In this document: in pieces, positions 35,153 through 44,746 of the stretch
Layout: each line of letters starts with the position of its first letter
How positions within the stretch are numbered: the first letter of the stretch is position 1
Source of the DNA: Borrelia sp. RT5S
GTDB taxonomy: Bacteria; Spirochaetota; Spirochaetia; Borreliales; Borreliaceae
NCBI RefSeq assembly: GCF_021165755.1
Contig: NZ_CP088936.1
Location: forward strand, 806,001 to 870,000
DNA: 64,000 nt
Reading direction: 5' to 3'
Translations under genes and position numbers: made by a program
The notes under the pieces: generated by a model
The model's database searches: none
What the model saw: the letters and a program-made list of their open reading frames with translations, nothing else
Told to the model about the DNA's origin: nothing

Positions 35153-36337
35153 TTGAAAAAAGAATTATTTTTTCTAGTTTTGATCGTTTTAGTAGTTCTT
35201 GGTGTTGTGATTTTCTTTATTGATAGCTCTAAAAAAGAACAGGTGTATTTTGAGTTAAATACTAAGAGTAATATTAGTTTTTTCATTCTGGTAGAAGATG
35301 ATATTGGTAATCTTTTGAGTATGCAAGAGATTTTTATTAATATAAAAACCGGGAATATTGGATTTTTAGATATTCCTATTTATACGGGTTATGAAGATTT
35401 AAAGGGGAATGTATCTTGGTTTGAGAATTTATATGAGAGAAACAGGTTTGATGAGTTTTTGTTTAAAGTGTATAGGCAGTTAAATCATGAACCCGATTAT
35501 TATATTCGGTTTAAAAAGAATTCTTTTGTAAAATTTATTGACTACCTTGGTGGGGTCCGTCTTCTTGTTCAAAGACCCGTTAAGGTATACAACATGAAAA
35601 ATTCTATTCTAATACCTTCTGGTAATTCTGTTTTTGATGGGGACAAAGCTTACGATTACTTAGGTTATTTTAAGAACGTTAATTACTTCGATGAAAGATT
35701 TGAGTTTTTTAAGGAGTTTTTCAAAAAGATTCTAGCACAATTTGAAGAAGTGGAGGAGACTCACGAAGATTTTTCTAGAATGTATTCTATGTTAGATACC
35801 AATCTTTCTGAGACTGTGTTTAAATATATTTTTACCAATTACAAAATAAATAGTGAAAAATTTATTTTTGTTAACATTAAAGGACAGGAGGAAATATTTA
35901 AGGGTAACGATAATAGTGCAATAAGAGTTGTTTTCCCTTATTATGGAGGAGCGGTCCTTAAAGAATCAATAGAGAAATTAAATAAGGATTTAATAAGTGA
36001 AAATAGGGATGAAGAGGCGGTAAAAGTTATTATTTTAAATGGCACTAGAGTTTCTGGTCTTGCAAGAAAGGCTGCTAATATTTTTCAGTCTTTAGGATTT
36101 AATATTATAAAATTCGCAAATGCAGATAGGGACAATTATTTTAACACTTTGGTAATAAATAATTCAGATAATTTGGAACTGGCTATGAGGGTGGGGGATG
36201 TGGTTAGGGCAAGAAATATTAGGCCTATTTCTGAATTTCATACAGATATATTGGGACTTGATGGGGCGGCTGTAAGTCCTGATGTAATAATTATTTTGGG
36301 AGATGATTTTGATGGAAGGTATGTTAAACATAGATGA
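35153..36337 (+). CDS. LytR-CpsA-Psr (LCP) family membrane protein with LytR_C domain
   Basis: A 394-residue protein with an N-terminal membrane helix (FFLVLIVLVVLGVVIFFI), an LCP-like domain (IGFLDIPIYTGYED; IKFKKNSFVKFIDYLGGVRL) and a C-terminal LytR_C domain (VKVIILNGTRVSGLARKAANIFQSLGFNI). Canonical LCP arginines are only partly visible, so ligase activity is doubtful. It starts at TTG, directly after the nadD stop, and overlaps rsfS. Confidence 0.8.
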   Translation: MKKELFFLVLIVLVVLGVVIFFIDSSKKEQVYFELNTKSNISFFILVEDDIGNLLSMQEIFINIKTGNIGFLDIPIYTGYEDLKGNVSWFENLYERNRFDEFLFKVYRQLNHEPDYYIRFKKNSFVKFIDYLGGVRLLVQRPVKVYNMKNSILIPSGNSVFDGDKAYDYLGYFKNVNYFDERFEFFKEFFKKILAQFEEVEETHEDFSRMYSMLDTNLSETVFKYIFTNYKINSEKFIFVNIKGQEEIFKGNDNSAIRVVFPYYGGAVLKESIEKLNKDLISENRDEEAVKVIILNGTRVSGLARKAANIFQSLGFNIIKFANADRDNYFNTLVINNSDNLELAMRVGDVVRARNIRPISEFHTDILGLDGAAVSPDVIIILGDDFDGRYVKHR

Positions 36338-36662
36338 CGTTAAGGGGTTATGTAAGATAATATCTGATTTTGATGGAATTGATGTTTTAGGTATTGATGT
36401 TGGCTCTGTTTGTAGTTGGGCGGATTTTTTTATCATAGTATCATGTTCATCGTTTAAGCATATGGAGGCTTTGTACTCTGAGAGATTGGTGAATTTTTTT
36501 AATGAAAGAGATTTTAATTATTGCGTTCAGGGTAAGGGTTTTATTCATGATTGGACAATTGTTTCGTGCGAAAATTTAATCATACATTTGATGAGCGATA
36601 AGGCTAGAGCGTACTATGAGCTTGAAAAGCTGTGGAGTTGTGGTGAGCTTGTATACTCTTGA
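36312..36662 (+). CDS. rsfS: ribosomal silencing factor RsfS
   Basis: Binds L14 and blocks subunit joining. The signature is SWADFFIIVSCSSFKHMEALYSER and DWTIVSCENLIIHLMSDKARAYYELEKLW. Several in-frame starts exist (36303, 36312, 36321). I choose the ATG at 36312, about 9 nt after GGGAG. It overlaps the LCP gene by 26 bases. Confidence 0.9.
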   Translation: MEGMLNIDDVKGLCKIISDFDGIDVLGIDVGSVCSWADFFIIVSCSSFKHMEALYSERLVNFFNERDFNYCVQGKGFIHDWTIVSCENLIIHLMSDKARAYYELEKLWSCGELVYS

Positions 36663-36702
36663 TGGTATTTAATTAAAAAAAATAAAAATATCATAAAAAT
36701 TA

Positions 36703-36731
36703 TTTACAAAAAATTAAAAATATTCTAGATT
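36703..36731 (+). promoter_or_regulatory. promoter of spoVG
   Basis: TTTACA (36703-36708), 17-nt spacer, TAGATT (36726-36731) in a very AT-rich stretch; transcription would start near 36738. Confidence 0.55.
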
Positions 36732-36760
36732 TAAAACATGTATTTTAGGGAGGCTTAGAG

Positions 36761-37051
36761 GTGAATATCACAGATATAAGAATTAGGAGAGTTGATAATA
36801 AAAATCCCAGTTCTAAGTTATTAGCGTATGTTACGGTTACTTTTGATGATTGCTTGGTTCTTCACAACATTAGAGTTATTAAGGGACAGAAAGGTGTTTT
36901 TATTGTCATGCCTAATAGAAGAACTAAGGTGGGAGAATACAAGGATATTGTACACCCTATTAATCAAAATTTTAGAGAAATTTTACAAACTTCTATTTTT
37001 AAAGAATATGTTAAGGAAAACCCCTCAAATCTTGAGCTTGAATTAAGTTGA
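36761..37051 (+). CDS. spoVG: SpoVG nucleic-acid-binding regulator
   Basis: A 96-residue protein that binds DNA and RNA in Borrelia. It begins [30 protein letters not shown], with the conserved [16 protein letters not shown]. Start GTG at 36761, GGGAGG 8 nt upstream. Confidence 0.96.
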   Translation: MNITDIRIRRVDNKNPSSKLLAYVTVTFDDCLVLHNIRVIKGQKGVFIVMPNRRTKVGEYKDIVHPINQNFREILQTSIFKEYVKENPSNLELELS

Positions 37052-37061
37052 TATTGTTTTA

Positions 37062-37090
37062 TTGACAAAGGGTATTGTATTTTGTATGCT
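37062..37090 (+). promoter_or_regulatory. promoter of tRNA-Gln
   Basis: TTGACA (37062-37067), 17-nt spacer, TATGCT (37085-37090). Confidence 0.7.
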
Positions 37091-37116
37091 TTTGACTTGT
37101 AGATAATTTGGGTGTT

Positions 37117-37188
37117 TGGGACGTCGACAAGTGGTAAGTCAACTGGTTTTGGTCCAGTCATTCGAGGGTTCGAATCCTTCCGTCCCAG
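37117..37188 (+). tRNA. tRNA-Gln (anticodon UUG)
   Basis: A 72-nt cloverleaf. TGGGACG pairs with CGTCCCA, the anticodon stem ACTGG/CCAGT encloses TTTTGGT with anticodon TTG, and the T loop is GTTCGAATC. No terminator follows, and rplY begins 24 nt later, so the tRNA is probably cut from a shared rplY transcript. Confidence 0.97.
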
Positions 37189-37212
37189 TATTTTTGATTA
37201 GGAGTTTTTGTT

Positions 37213-37758
37213 GTGGATAGTAGGGTTTTAAGTTGCGAGCGCAGATTAGATTTTGGTTCTTCTTGCGCGCGCAGGATGAGGTTGAAGCATGAGATACCGG
37301 CTATTGTTTATGGGGAGGAGAGCGATGTTCTTCACATAAGGGTTGGGAGTATTGAATTTAATAAAAAATTTAGTAAGTTTACAGATAATACTGTTTTGGT
37401 TTTAAGAGATGGTAATGTTGATAGATGTGTCTTTATTAAGGATGTTGATGAAAATCTTACCAGGAATCTTATCTATCATATTGACTTTTATGAAGTAGAT
37501 CGAGATCGGGATATTGAGAGAGACGTTGAGATTAGATTTATTGGGGCCTCTATTGGTGTTAAGGAAGGCGGGGTTTTGAGTGTGATTAGGAGACGGATTA
37601 GGGTTAGATCTTTACCTTTGGAATTGCCTGAGTTTATTGAGGTAGATTTGTCTCCTGTTAAGAGAGGAGACCAGATAACTTTTGAAGATATTGTGCTTCC
37701 TGATAATGTTAAGCTTGCCGAAGAGGATGGTGGTTTGGTTGTTTTATTTGTTAAATAG
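37213..37758 (+). CDS. rplY: ribosomal protein L25/Ctc
   Basis: A 181-residue 5S-rRNA-binding protein with L25 N-domain (RRLDFGSSCARRMRLKHEIPAIVYG…FIKDVDENLTRNLIYHIDFYEV) and the Ctc C-terminal domain. The GTG at 37213 is the start. It lies 17 bp before pth. Confidence 0.93.
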   Translation: MDSRVLSCERRLDFGSSCARRMRLKHEIPAIVYGEESDVLHIRVGSIEFNKKFSKFTDNTVLVLRDGNVDRCVFIKDVDENLTRNLIYHIDFYEVDRDRDIERDVEIRFIGASIGVKEGGVLSVIRRRIRVRSLPLELPEFIEVDLSPVKRGDQITFEDIVLPDNVKLAEEDGGLVVLFVK

Positions 37759-37775
37759 AGAGCTAAATAGAGAAT

Positions 37776-38345
37776 ATGAGTTTGTTAATAGTTGGACTGG
37801 GGAATCCTGGGTCTGATTTTTTTCATACTAGACACAATGTTGGCTTTGCCCTCCTAGATAAATTAGTTTTAAAGTACGAGCTTTCTTTGAGTAGTGCCGG
37901 GAGTTATGATTATGCTGGTTTTAATTTCAGGGGTAGGAGGGTTGTTTTGGTCAAGCCTTTAACTTATATGAATCTTAGTGGTGGCATCTTTCCTTCTGTT
38001 TTTTCTAAGTTTTGTGTCAGAATGTCCGATTTATTGGTTGTAGTCGATAATGTTGATTTGTGTTTGGGAAGGTGTAGGCTTAGAAAGGCGGGGGGGGGGG
38101 GGTCCACACACAATGGACTGAGGTCTATTTCTGAGAGCCTCGGAAGTAATAAATATAGCAGGTTGTATATCGGTGTTGGTGGTAATAACGGGGGTAAACT
38201 TAGGGATTTCGTTCTTTCAAGGTTTAGTGTTAGTGAGATGGAATGTATTGAGAATGTGTTTACTTTTTTAAGCGAAGAGATATTGGATATTGATGAATTT
38301 AATTTCAAAGATAAAGTTGGAAAGATTAATTCTAGTAGTTTTTGA
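37776..38345 (+). CDS. pth: peptidyl-tRNA hydrolase
   Basis: Essential enzyme that recycles peptidyl-tRNA. [26 protein letters not shown] carries the catalytic histidine region, [13 protein letters not shown] and the DNVDL aspartate are present. The normally GSxGGHNG loop reads [10 protein letters not shown] and is encoded by a run of 13 G. Any slip in that run would truncate the enzyme. The stop overlaps the tilS start (TGATG). Confidence 0.95.
   Translation: MSLLIVGLGNPGSDFFHTRHNVGFALLDKLVLKYELSLSSAGSYDYAGFNFRGRRVVLVKPLTYMNLSGGIFPSVFSKFCVRMSDLLVVVDNVDLCLGRCRLRKAGGGGSTHNGLRSISESLGSNKYSRLYIGVGGNNGGKLRDFVLSRFSVSEMECIENVFTFLSEEILDIDEFNFKDKVGKINSSSF
38090..38102 (+). repeat. G13 homopolymer inside pth
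   Basis: Thirteen consecutive G from the last base of the alanine codon through four glycine codons. This is the longest G-run in the window and sits in the active-site loop of an essential gene. Confidence 0.9.
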
Positions 38346-39661
38346 TGTTTTGGAACAGTATAAAAGGAAGGATAGAGAGTTTTTATGAAAAAAATACACT
38401 GACTAAGGGAAAGGTGATTGTCGCTTTCTCGGGGGGTGCGGATTCCACCGCTTTGCTGCTAAATTTGAGAGAGTATTTGGATAATAACATTATGGCTCTT
38501 TATTTTGCACATTGCATAAGGCCTGAGTACGAACAAAATAGGGAAATAGAACACATAGAAAAATTTTGCAGTCTTTATGATATTCCTTTTCAGATAAAGC
38601 GTTGCAGTGTTGACATAGTGGGGGAAGCTAGTCGACTTCGTAGGTCGATTGAGGAATTAGCCAGAGAGTACCGTTATAATGCTTTGTTGGAATCTTTCAA
38701 AGAAAATAGGGCCAGATACATTGCGCTTGCGCATAATAGAGGGGATCAATTTGAAACTTTAGTTATGAGATTTTTTCAAGGTTCTTTCTTAGATGGGCTT
38801 TCTGGTATTCCAATCATTAATGGGAATATTATCAGGCCCTTGCTTGAGGTGTCCAGAAAAGAAATTGAGGAATTTCTTTTCTTAAATAAGATTATTTATT
38901 CTGTTGATAGTACCAATGGTGAAGACTTCTATTTAAGAAACAAGATCAGAAATAAGCTAATGCCCGTTATTGGTGAGATTTTTGCAGGATACGAGAAGAG
39001 CTTAAAGAGGGTGTCTGAATTTTCGAGTGAATTTGTGCATTTTTTTGACAAAAAGAGGTTTTTACCCTTCAATAGGGGTAATTATTATTATTCTTTTGAT
39101 GCTGTTATTTTTTTTGAATTACCTAAGTATTTGGTTTTTAGGACTATTTTTAATATTTTAAATTTAGAGGGGCTTTTGTTAAATGTATCATACAGATCTC
39201 TTGAAGAGATTTTTAGAGTAGATCATGTTAAGAAGAAGAGCGTAACTTTAATAAGAAATAATTATTTTTTTTTAGAAAAGCGTAGAGATAGAATTAATCT
39301 CATGTTAAGACAAGTTGAGGAGTTATATGAACCTTTCGATTTTATCTTAAAACTTAATGAGTATTATAGTTTATCTTTAGGTAAGATTTTGTTAGAATGT
39401 TTGGAGTGCGAAGATGGTTCTGTATTAGAATTAAGATTCTGTTCTTATGAATTTAAATATAGATTTTTTAAAAATAAGCTAAAAGCGAAGAGGTTCTTTT
39501 CTAAATTTGTAAGATATAATCCTCTCTATTTAATGTTGTTGGTGTTAGAAGGTAAGGTGGTTGGAATTATTAATTTAAATACTTTGGACTTAGTGTGGAG
39601 CGATAAGAGCATTCTTAGAAAAATTAGTATATCTTTGATCGGAGGATTTTTAAAGGAATGA
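38345..39661 (+). CDS. tilS: tRNA(Ile)-lysidine synthase
   Basis: Modifies C34 of tRNA-Ile(CAU) to lysidine. The PP-loop VAFSGGADST, then ALAHNRGDQFETLVMRFFQG and IIRPLLEVSRKEIEEF, then a C-terminal domain. Length 438. The ATG overlaps the pth stop and the ATGA at the end overlaps ftsH, so the three are coupled. Confidence 0.92.
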   Translation: MFWNSIKGRIESFYEKNTLTKGKVIVAFSGGADSTALLLNLREYLDNNIMALYFAHCIRPEYEQNREIEHIEKFCSLYDIPFQIKRCSVDIVGEASRLRRSIEELAREYRYNALLESFKENRARYIALAHNRGDQFETLVMRFFQGSFLDGLSGIPIINGNIIRPLLEVSRKEIEEFLFLNKIIYSVDSTNGEDFYLRNKIRNKLMPVIGEIFAGYEKSLKRVSEFSSEFVHFFDKKRFLPFNRGNYYYSFDAVIFFELPKYLVFRTIFNILNLEGLLLNVSYRSLEEIFRVDHVKKKSVTLIRNNYFFLEKRRDRINLMLRQVEELYEPFDFILKLNEYYSLSLGKILLECLECEDGSVLELRFCSYEFKYRFFKNKLKAKRFFSKFVRYNPLYLMLLVLEGKVVGIINLNTLDLVWSDKSILRKISISLIGGFLKE

Positions 39662-41562
39662 ATATTAACAATAACAATTTGAACAATGGGAAATCTAATA
39701 ACAAAAAGAAAAATAAAAATTGGATTTTATGTCTTGTTATAGTCTTCTTAATCCTAGCTATATTCATGTCTTATTTTATGAGAGGGGGGGAAACATACAG
39801 GAATGTTCCTTATAGTACGTTTCAGACTTATCTAGATAGTGGACTGATTGAGTCGGTTGTAATAATTGATAAGAGTCAAATTCAATTTGTTGTCAAGAAT
39901 TCAAACTTGGGAAAATCTTATTTCTCGACTAGTATTCCCTATTTGGATATAAATTTACTTGCCGAGCTGAGGAGTAAGAAAGTTGAGGTAAGCTCTGGTA
40001 AGAGTCAAGCATCCTTAATTAGTGTGCTTCTTCAGACCTTACCGTGGATATTGTTTTTTGTCTTTTTTTTCTTTATTTTTCGTCAAACCCAAGGAGGAGG
40101 AGGTAAGGTTTTTTCATTCGGGAAGAGTAATGCTCAAAAATATGAAGCAGGGAAGAATAGGGTTACTTTTAAGGATGTGGCTGGACAAGAGGAAGCTAAA
40201 CAGGAACTTAATGAGGTTGTGGAATTTCTTAAGAATCCTAAAAAGTTTGAAAAGATAGGCGCAAGAATACCAAAGGGCGTTCTTTTAGTTGGGTCTCCTG
40301 GGACTGGAAAAACTTTGCTCGCTAAGGCTGTTGCTGGGGAGGCTGGTGTAAATTTTTTTCACATGTCGGGGTCCGATTTTGTTGAGATGTTTGTGGGTGT
40401 TGGAGCAAGTCGTGTTAGAGATTTGTTTGATAATGCTAGAAAAAACTCTCCTTGCATCGTATTTATAGATGAACTTGATGCTGTTGGTAGAAGCCGGGGG
40501 GCTGGACTCGGGGGGGGGCACGATGAGAGGGAGCAGACTCTTAATCAGTTATTGGTAGAGATGGATGGATTTGGAACGTATACTAATGTAATTGTGATGG
40601 CGGCAACAAATAGGCCTGATGTGCTAGATTCTGCTTTGCTAAGACCTGGAAGGTTTGATAGGCAGGTGACGGTTACTCTCCCAGATATTAAAGAAAGAGA
40701 AGCGATACTAAATATTCACGCGCAGAAGACTAAGCTGGCTAAAGATATTAATTTACAGGTAATAGCAAGAGCAACTCCTGGGGCCAGTGGTGCTGATCTT
40801 GCGAATTTAATCAACGAAGGGGCTTTAATTGCTGCAAGAAATGATCAATCTGAGATTTTGATGAAGGATTTAGAGGAAGCTAGGGATAAAATATTGATGG
40901 GTGTTGCCAAAAAATCTATGACTATTACTGATAGGCAAAAACTCGAAACAGCTTATCATGAGGCAGGGCATGCATTGCTTCATTATTATCTTGAACATGC
41001 AGATCCGCTGCATAAGGTTACTATTATCCCTAGAGGTAGAGCGCTTGGAGTGGCCTTTTCTCTTCCTAAGGAGGATAGGCTTTCAATAAATAAGCATCAG
41101 ATTCTTGACAAGATTAAGATATGTTATGGTGGTTATGCTAGCGAGCAGATTAATTTAGGTTTTACCACTGCTGGGGTACAGAACGACTTGATGCAGGCTA
41201 CTAATTTGGCAAAAAAGATGGTCACAGAATGGGGGATGGGAGAGGATGTAGGTCCGATATTTTTAGTCGATGATGATGCTCCTATTTTCCTTCCAAAAGA
41301 ATTTTCTAAATCGAAAGCGTACTCTGAGAATACTGCGGATAGGGTAGATAGAGAAGTCAAGAGGATTTTGGAGGAGTGTTTAAGAGCAGCTTCAGATATT
41401 TTGGTTAAACATAAAGACCAGTTAATTAAACTTGCAGAAGCTTTGGTTTTAAGAGAAACTTTAACAGATATTGAGGTAAGGGAGCTCTTGGGGTTCGGTA
41501 TAGTTGAAGATGAGTATGATCAGAATCTAGCAAAGGCCGATCTTGAGATTGTGAATGGATAA
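39658..41562 (+). CDS. ftsH: FtsH, membrane AAA+ zinc protease
   Basis: Degrades membrane and regulatory proteins. Two membrane helices (about 22-42 and 122-142) flank a small periplasmic domain. Then Walker A GSPGTGKT (near residue 212), Walker [13 protein letters not shown] region [17 protein letters not shown], and the zinc motif HEAGH at 434. Length 634 is normal. A G9 run encodes the loop LGGGHDE. The ATG overlaps the tilS stop. Confidence 0.97.
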   Translation: MNINNNNLNNGKSNNKKKNKNWILCLVIVFLILAIFMSYFMRGGETYRNVPYSTFQTYLDSGLIESVVIIDKSQIQFVVKNSNLGKSYFSTSIPYLDINLLAELRSKKVEVSSGKSQASLISVLLQTLPWILFFVFFFFIFRQTQGGGGKVFSFGKSNAQKYEAGKNRVTFKDVAGQEEAKQELNEVVEFLKNPKKFEKIGARIPKGVLLVGSPGTGKTLLAKAVAGEAGVNFFHMSGSDFVEMFVGVGASRVRDLFDNARKNSPCIVFIDELDAVGRSRGAGLGGGHDEREQTLNQLLVEMDGFGTYTNVIVMAATNRPDVLDSALLRPGRFDRQVTVTLPDIKEREAILNIHAQKTKLAKDINLQVIARATPGASGADLANLINEGALIAARNDQSEILMKDLEEARDKILMGVAKKSMTITDRQKLETAYHEAGHALLHYYLEHADPLHKVTIIPRGRALGVAFSLPKEDRLSINKHQILDKIKICYGGYASEQINLGFTTAGVQNDLMQATNLAKKMVTEWGMGEDVGPIFLVDDDAPIFLPKEFSKSKAYSENTADRVDREVKRILEECLRAASDILVKHKDQLIKLAEALVLRETLTDIEVRELLGFGIVEDEYDQNLAKADLEIVNG

Positions 41563-41589
41563 ATAAGATTTTGAGGGGCGGGAGTCAGT

Positions 41590-43065
41590 ATGAATTTCTT
41601 GAAGATTTTCTTTCTTTTGTCTCTAGTAAACTTAAATGCTGTTTTAAGTGAAGGAGATAGGGATATATCAAAAATTCTTCTTAATGAGGCTAAAAGTTTT
41701 AAAGGCACTCAGAGAGGGATTGATATGGTATATGGGTCACTTGATTTTGATTTAAGTAATTCGGATGCTCTTTATGAGCTTTCATTGAGGGATGATATTT
41801 CGTTACTGGATAGAATTTATTTATTAAAATCTGCATTAGATATTAATAAGTTTAAGTCTGTAAAGTCTGGGGATTTGTATCGTCAGTATTTTTCGTTAAT
41901 TCTGAGGCAAAACGAGGATGTTTCTAGGAATAGGGAAATTATTGCTTTATACGATAGGTTAGACATTGATTTAAAGAGCGATAAAGAATTGATTTATATG
42001 AGGCTTGAAGCTTCAAGTAGGCTTGGTGATTTTGATGAGGATTTTAATAGGATTTTAGCAGCTTCTTTTGCTGTATATGGTGATGATTTTAGGTTTTTTA
42101 AGTGGTTTTTAAAGGAAGATAAATTTTTTCCGGGTCTTTTTAGTAAACTTAGAGAAAGAGAAGATTCTTTTTTTGATAGTGATAATGTTGATTACATTTG
42201 CAAGAATGCAGCGTTGAATGAATCTAATTCTGTTGCTTTGTTTTCCCTTTTAAAGGCTAGGAGCAAGAAATTAAATGGTGTTCAGAGTATTTATTTATTA
42301 AAATATAAACTCTTGACTCCAGATGAAGCTTATGTGTTCTTCAAGGAGAGTCCCCCAAAGACTATAGACGAATATAAGATGTTTTATGATCTTTTGGCAG
42401 ATCCCGAGATAAGAAAAGGATTTTTGGGTCATTATCAAAATTTATCAGGTATGTATTTCGTGGGCGATAAGAATGGTGCTGTCGTGTTTGATAATGGTGC
42501 TTTAGTGGGTTTTTTTTCAAAAATAGTAGATTATTCTTCGGAATTGAATAAGGAAGAGTGCTATTTTAATAGAGTCTATTTTAAAGATAAATCCCCCGTT
42601 TATTATGAAAATAGTTTGTTTGGTTATAAAGTTATGTATTCCATCTATCCTTATGTAAGCATGATTGAGTTTGATTGTCCCGATAAAAAAGAGATATATA
42701 CTTTTGCTTTAAATTCCTTTAAGTATGAAATTTTTAATAATTTTATCTACAATGTAGATTATGTAGGAATCAATGAATTTTTGATGACAGATACTTTAGA
42801 AATTTTTCTTCCTAGTATTTTGAATTTAAGTCCTAGGAGAGTTTCAGTTTCAAAATTTAGAGAAAATTTAATAGAAAAGCAGATACTGAACAAAGATGAG
42901 ATTGTTGAAGTTAGGCATTATGGAGTTGGGGATTTGATTTCAATACATAGAAAAATCAACGGGTCTAGGAAGTTTAACTATGTTGAAATTTATGATGAAG
43001 GGGTAATAAAAGCTAAAAAAGTTATCCTGGATGATAGTTATGATGCGTTTTGTTATATTAATTAG
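41590..43065 (+). CDS. exported Borrelia protein of unknown function
   Basis: A 491-residue protein with an N-terminal signal peptide (NFLKIFFLLSLVNLNAVLSE). The N-terminal half looks helical, with repeat-like segments (SLRDDISLLDRIYLLKSALD), and may form a TPR-like solenoid. The C-terminal part has alternating beta-like stretches (FVGDKNGAVVFDNGALVGFF). No catalytic motif is seen. GAGG precedes the ATG, and the lipoprotein protease follows after 16 bp, so the two probably form an operon and may act together in the periplasm. Confidence 0.7.
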   Translation: MNFLKIFFLLSLVNLNAVLSEGDRDISKILLNEAKSFKGTQRGIDMVYGSLDFDLSNSDALYELSLRDDISLLDRIYLLKSALDINKFKSVKSGDLYRQYFSLILRQNEDVSRNREIIALYDRLDIDLKSDKELIYMRLEASSRLGDFDEDFNRILAASFAVYGDDFRFFKWFLKEDKFFPGLFSKLREREDSFFDSDNVDYICKNAALNESNSVALFSLLKARSKKLNGVQSIYLLKYKLLTPDEAYVFFKESPPKTIDEYKMFYDLLADPEIRKGFLGHYQNLSGMYFVGDKNGAVVFDNGALVGFFSKIVDYSSELNKEECYFNRVYFKDKSPVYYENSLFGYKVMYSIYPYVSMIEFDCPDKKEIYTFALNSFKYEIFNNFIYNVDYVGINEFLMTDTLEIFLPSILNLSPRRVSVSKFRENLIEKQILNKDEIVEVRHYGVGDLISIHRKINGSRKFNYVEIYDEGVIKAKKVILDDSYDAFCYIN

Positions 43066-43081
43066 CTTTTAGGAATTATTA

Positions 43082-44719
43082 ATGTGTAAAGAGGTTTTTC
43101 TTATCATCGTATTGGTTTTTTCGTGCAAAACGGTAAGGGAAATAGACGACAAGCAGATTTATTATATTCCATCTGAGAGTATAGACGGGCACATTAAGGA
43201 TAATAACTTCGAAATTGCTCTTTCTAGTTTCTACAACTTAAAAAACAGTGAATTTGAAATTGATCAAGATCTTTTAGACCTAAAAGATAAAGCTTTGTCT
43301 GGGATTGAGAGTGAATATCTAAGTTTTTATCAGAAAAAAGAGTATGATAAGGCTCTCCATAAGCTTGAAACTTTAAATTTGTTTGGTGTTATGCTTCGCG
43401 AGGGTAAGGAGCAATTGATATTAAGACATCTTGAAAATTTAAAGATTGAAGATCCAAATCTTGCAAGTTTTTTTGCAAAATATTATTTATTTGATAATGC
43501 TTTTAGTTCTTTAAAAGATTTTATTCTTAATGAAGAGTCTCCTTCAAGGAATGTATTACTTGATACATCTGTTTTAACGGTTTGGGTAAATATGGGTACT
43601 AAGTTGTTAAATGGAAATATGGTGCCAAATATTGCTTTGGGAACAGCTTTTGTTATTGATAAGGTGAAGGGGTATGCCTTGACTAATTATCATGTAATTA
43701 GCTCTCAGATTGATAAGGAATATAACGGAATTTCAAGCCTTTATGTCAGGCTTCCAAGGGGTAAGGGAGAGAAACTGCCTGCGAAGGTAATTGCCTATTC
43801 TCGGGAAATGGATCTTGCTTTAATTAAGGTTGCTTTTAAAGTAGAGAATCAGTTTGATTTAAATTATCCTTCAGATATTAATATTGGGGATAAAATTTAT
43901 GCAATGGGTTCTCCTATGGGACTTGAAAAGACTATCACTTCAGGGATAATATCTGGTAAAAATAGGGATTTGTTGCCTGTTGGCGATTCGTATCAAATTG
44001 ATGCTGCCATTAATCGGGGAAATTCTGGTGGACCCGTAGTAAATGAAGCTGGTGAATTTATTGGGATTACATTTGCTGGAATTTTACATACGCAAGGTCT
44101 TAATTTCGTTATTCCTTCAAAATGGGTTTTAAAGGTTTTGCCCTTTATGTATGGAGGGGGGAATTTAAAAAATCAGTGGTTGGGGTTGATATTCTCTGAA
44201 AGTTTAGGAAAATTGGAAGTATCATATGTTGTGCCTAATTCTCCTGCAGATATTGGTGGAATTAGGAGTGGAGATTCTTTTCTTAGTGTTGATTCTTTAA
44301 ACTTTGAAGGTTTAAGAGAGCTTCAGTACTATATCTTGCAAAAAAAATCTATGGTAAAAGTTACTTATAGAAGAGATAATAAGGATTATGAGGTTTATCT
44401 TTATCCACAAGAGAGGCCAGAGGATATAATTGAGAGTGTTTTAAAGATAGATTCTTTAAAAAATTTAATGGGAGCTTTTTTGGGGTTAAGTTTAAATTTG
44501 GTCTCTGCAAGAGAATATAGGGTTACTAAAGTGTTTTCCAATAGAATAGGGAGTGAACTTAATTTTAGGATAAATGATGATATTTTTATTTATGATTTTA
44601 AATATCTTAAAAATAAAAAGGTATTTGTTTTATTGCTTTATGCAAAAAAGTTATTCTCGGGCTATTTAGGAGCTCCTTTACAGCTTGTTATTCCGTTTGA
44701 TTCCCTTGCATTTGTATAA
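43082..44719 (+). CDS. lipoprotein HtrA/DegP-like serine protease with PDZ domain
   Basis: A 545-residue protein. The signal peptide ends in lipobox LVFSC, so it should be a lipoprotein. Residues about 30-160 are helical. The S1C protease domain has H204 in LTNYHVISS, D244 in MDLALIKV and S315 in RGNSGGP, which form an intact triad. A PDZ-like domain follows (SYVVPNSPADIGGIRSGDSFL). It is distinct from soluble HtrA because of the lipid anchor and the N-terminal helical part. It lies downstream of the exported solenoid-like protein. Confidence 0.88.
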   Translation: MCKEVFLIIVLVFSCKTVREIDDKQIYYIPSESIDGHIKDNNFEIALSSFYNLKNSEFEIDQDLLDLKDKALSGIESEYLSFYQKKEYDKALHKLETLNLFGVMLREGKEQLILRHLENLKIEDPNLASFFAKYYLFDNAFSSLKDFILNEESPSRNVLLDTSVLTVWVNMGTKLLNGNMVPNIALGTAFVIDKVKGYALTNYHVISSQIDKEYNGISSLYVRLPRGKGEKLPAKVIAYSREMDLALIKVAFKVENQFDLNYPSDINIGDKIYAMGSPMGLEKTITSGIISGKNRDLLPVGDSYQIDAAINRGNSGGPVVNEAGEFIGITFAGILHTQGLNFVIPSKWVLKVLPFMYGGGNLKNQWLGLIFSESLGKLEVSYVVPNSPADIGGIRSGDSFLSVDSLNFEGLRELQYYILQKKSMVKVTYRRDNKDYEVYLYPQERPEDIIESVLKIDSLKNLMGAFLGLSLNLVSAREYRVTKVFSNRIGSELNFRINDDIFIYDFKYLKNKKVFVLLLYAKKLFSGYLGAPLQLVIPFDSLAFV

Positions 44720-44746
44720 AATGTTTAGGGTAGCTGGGATGTGTTT

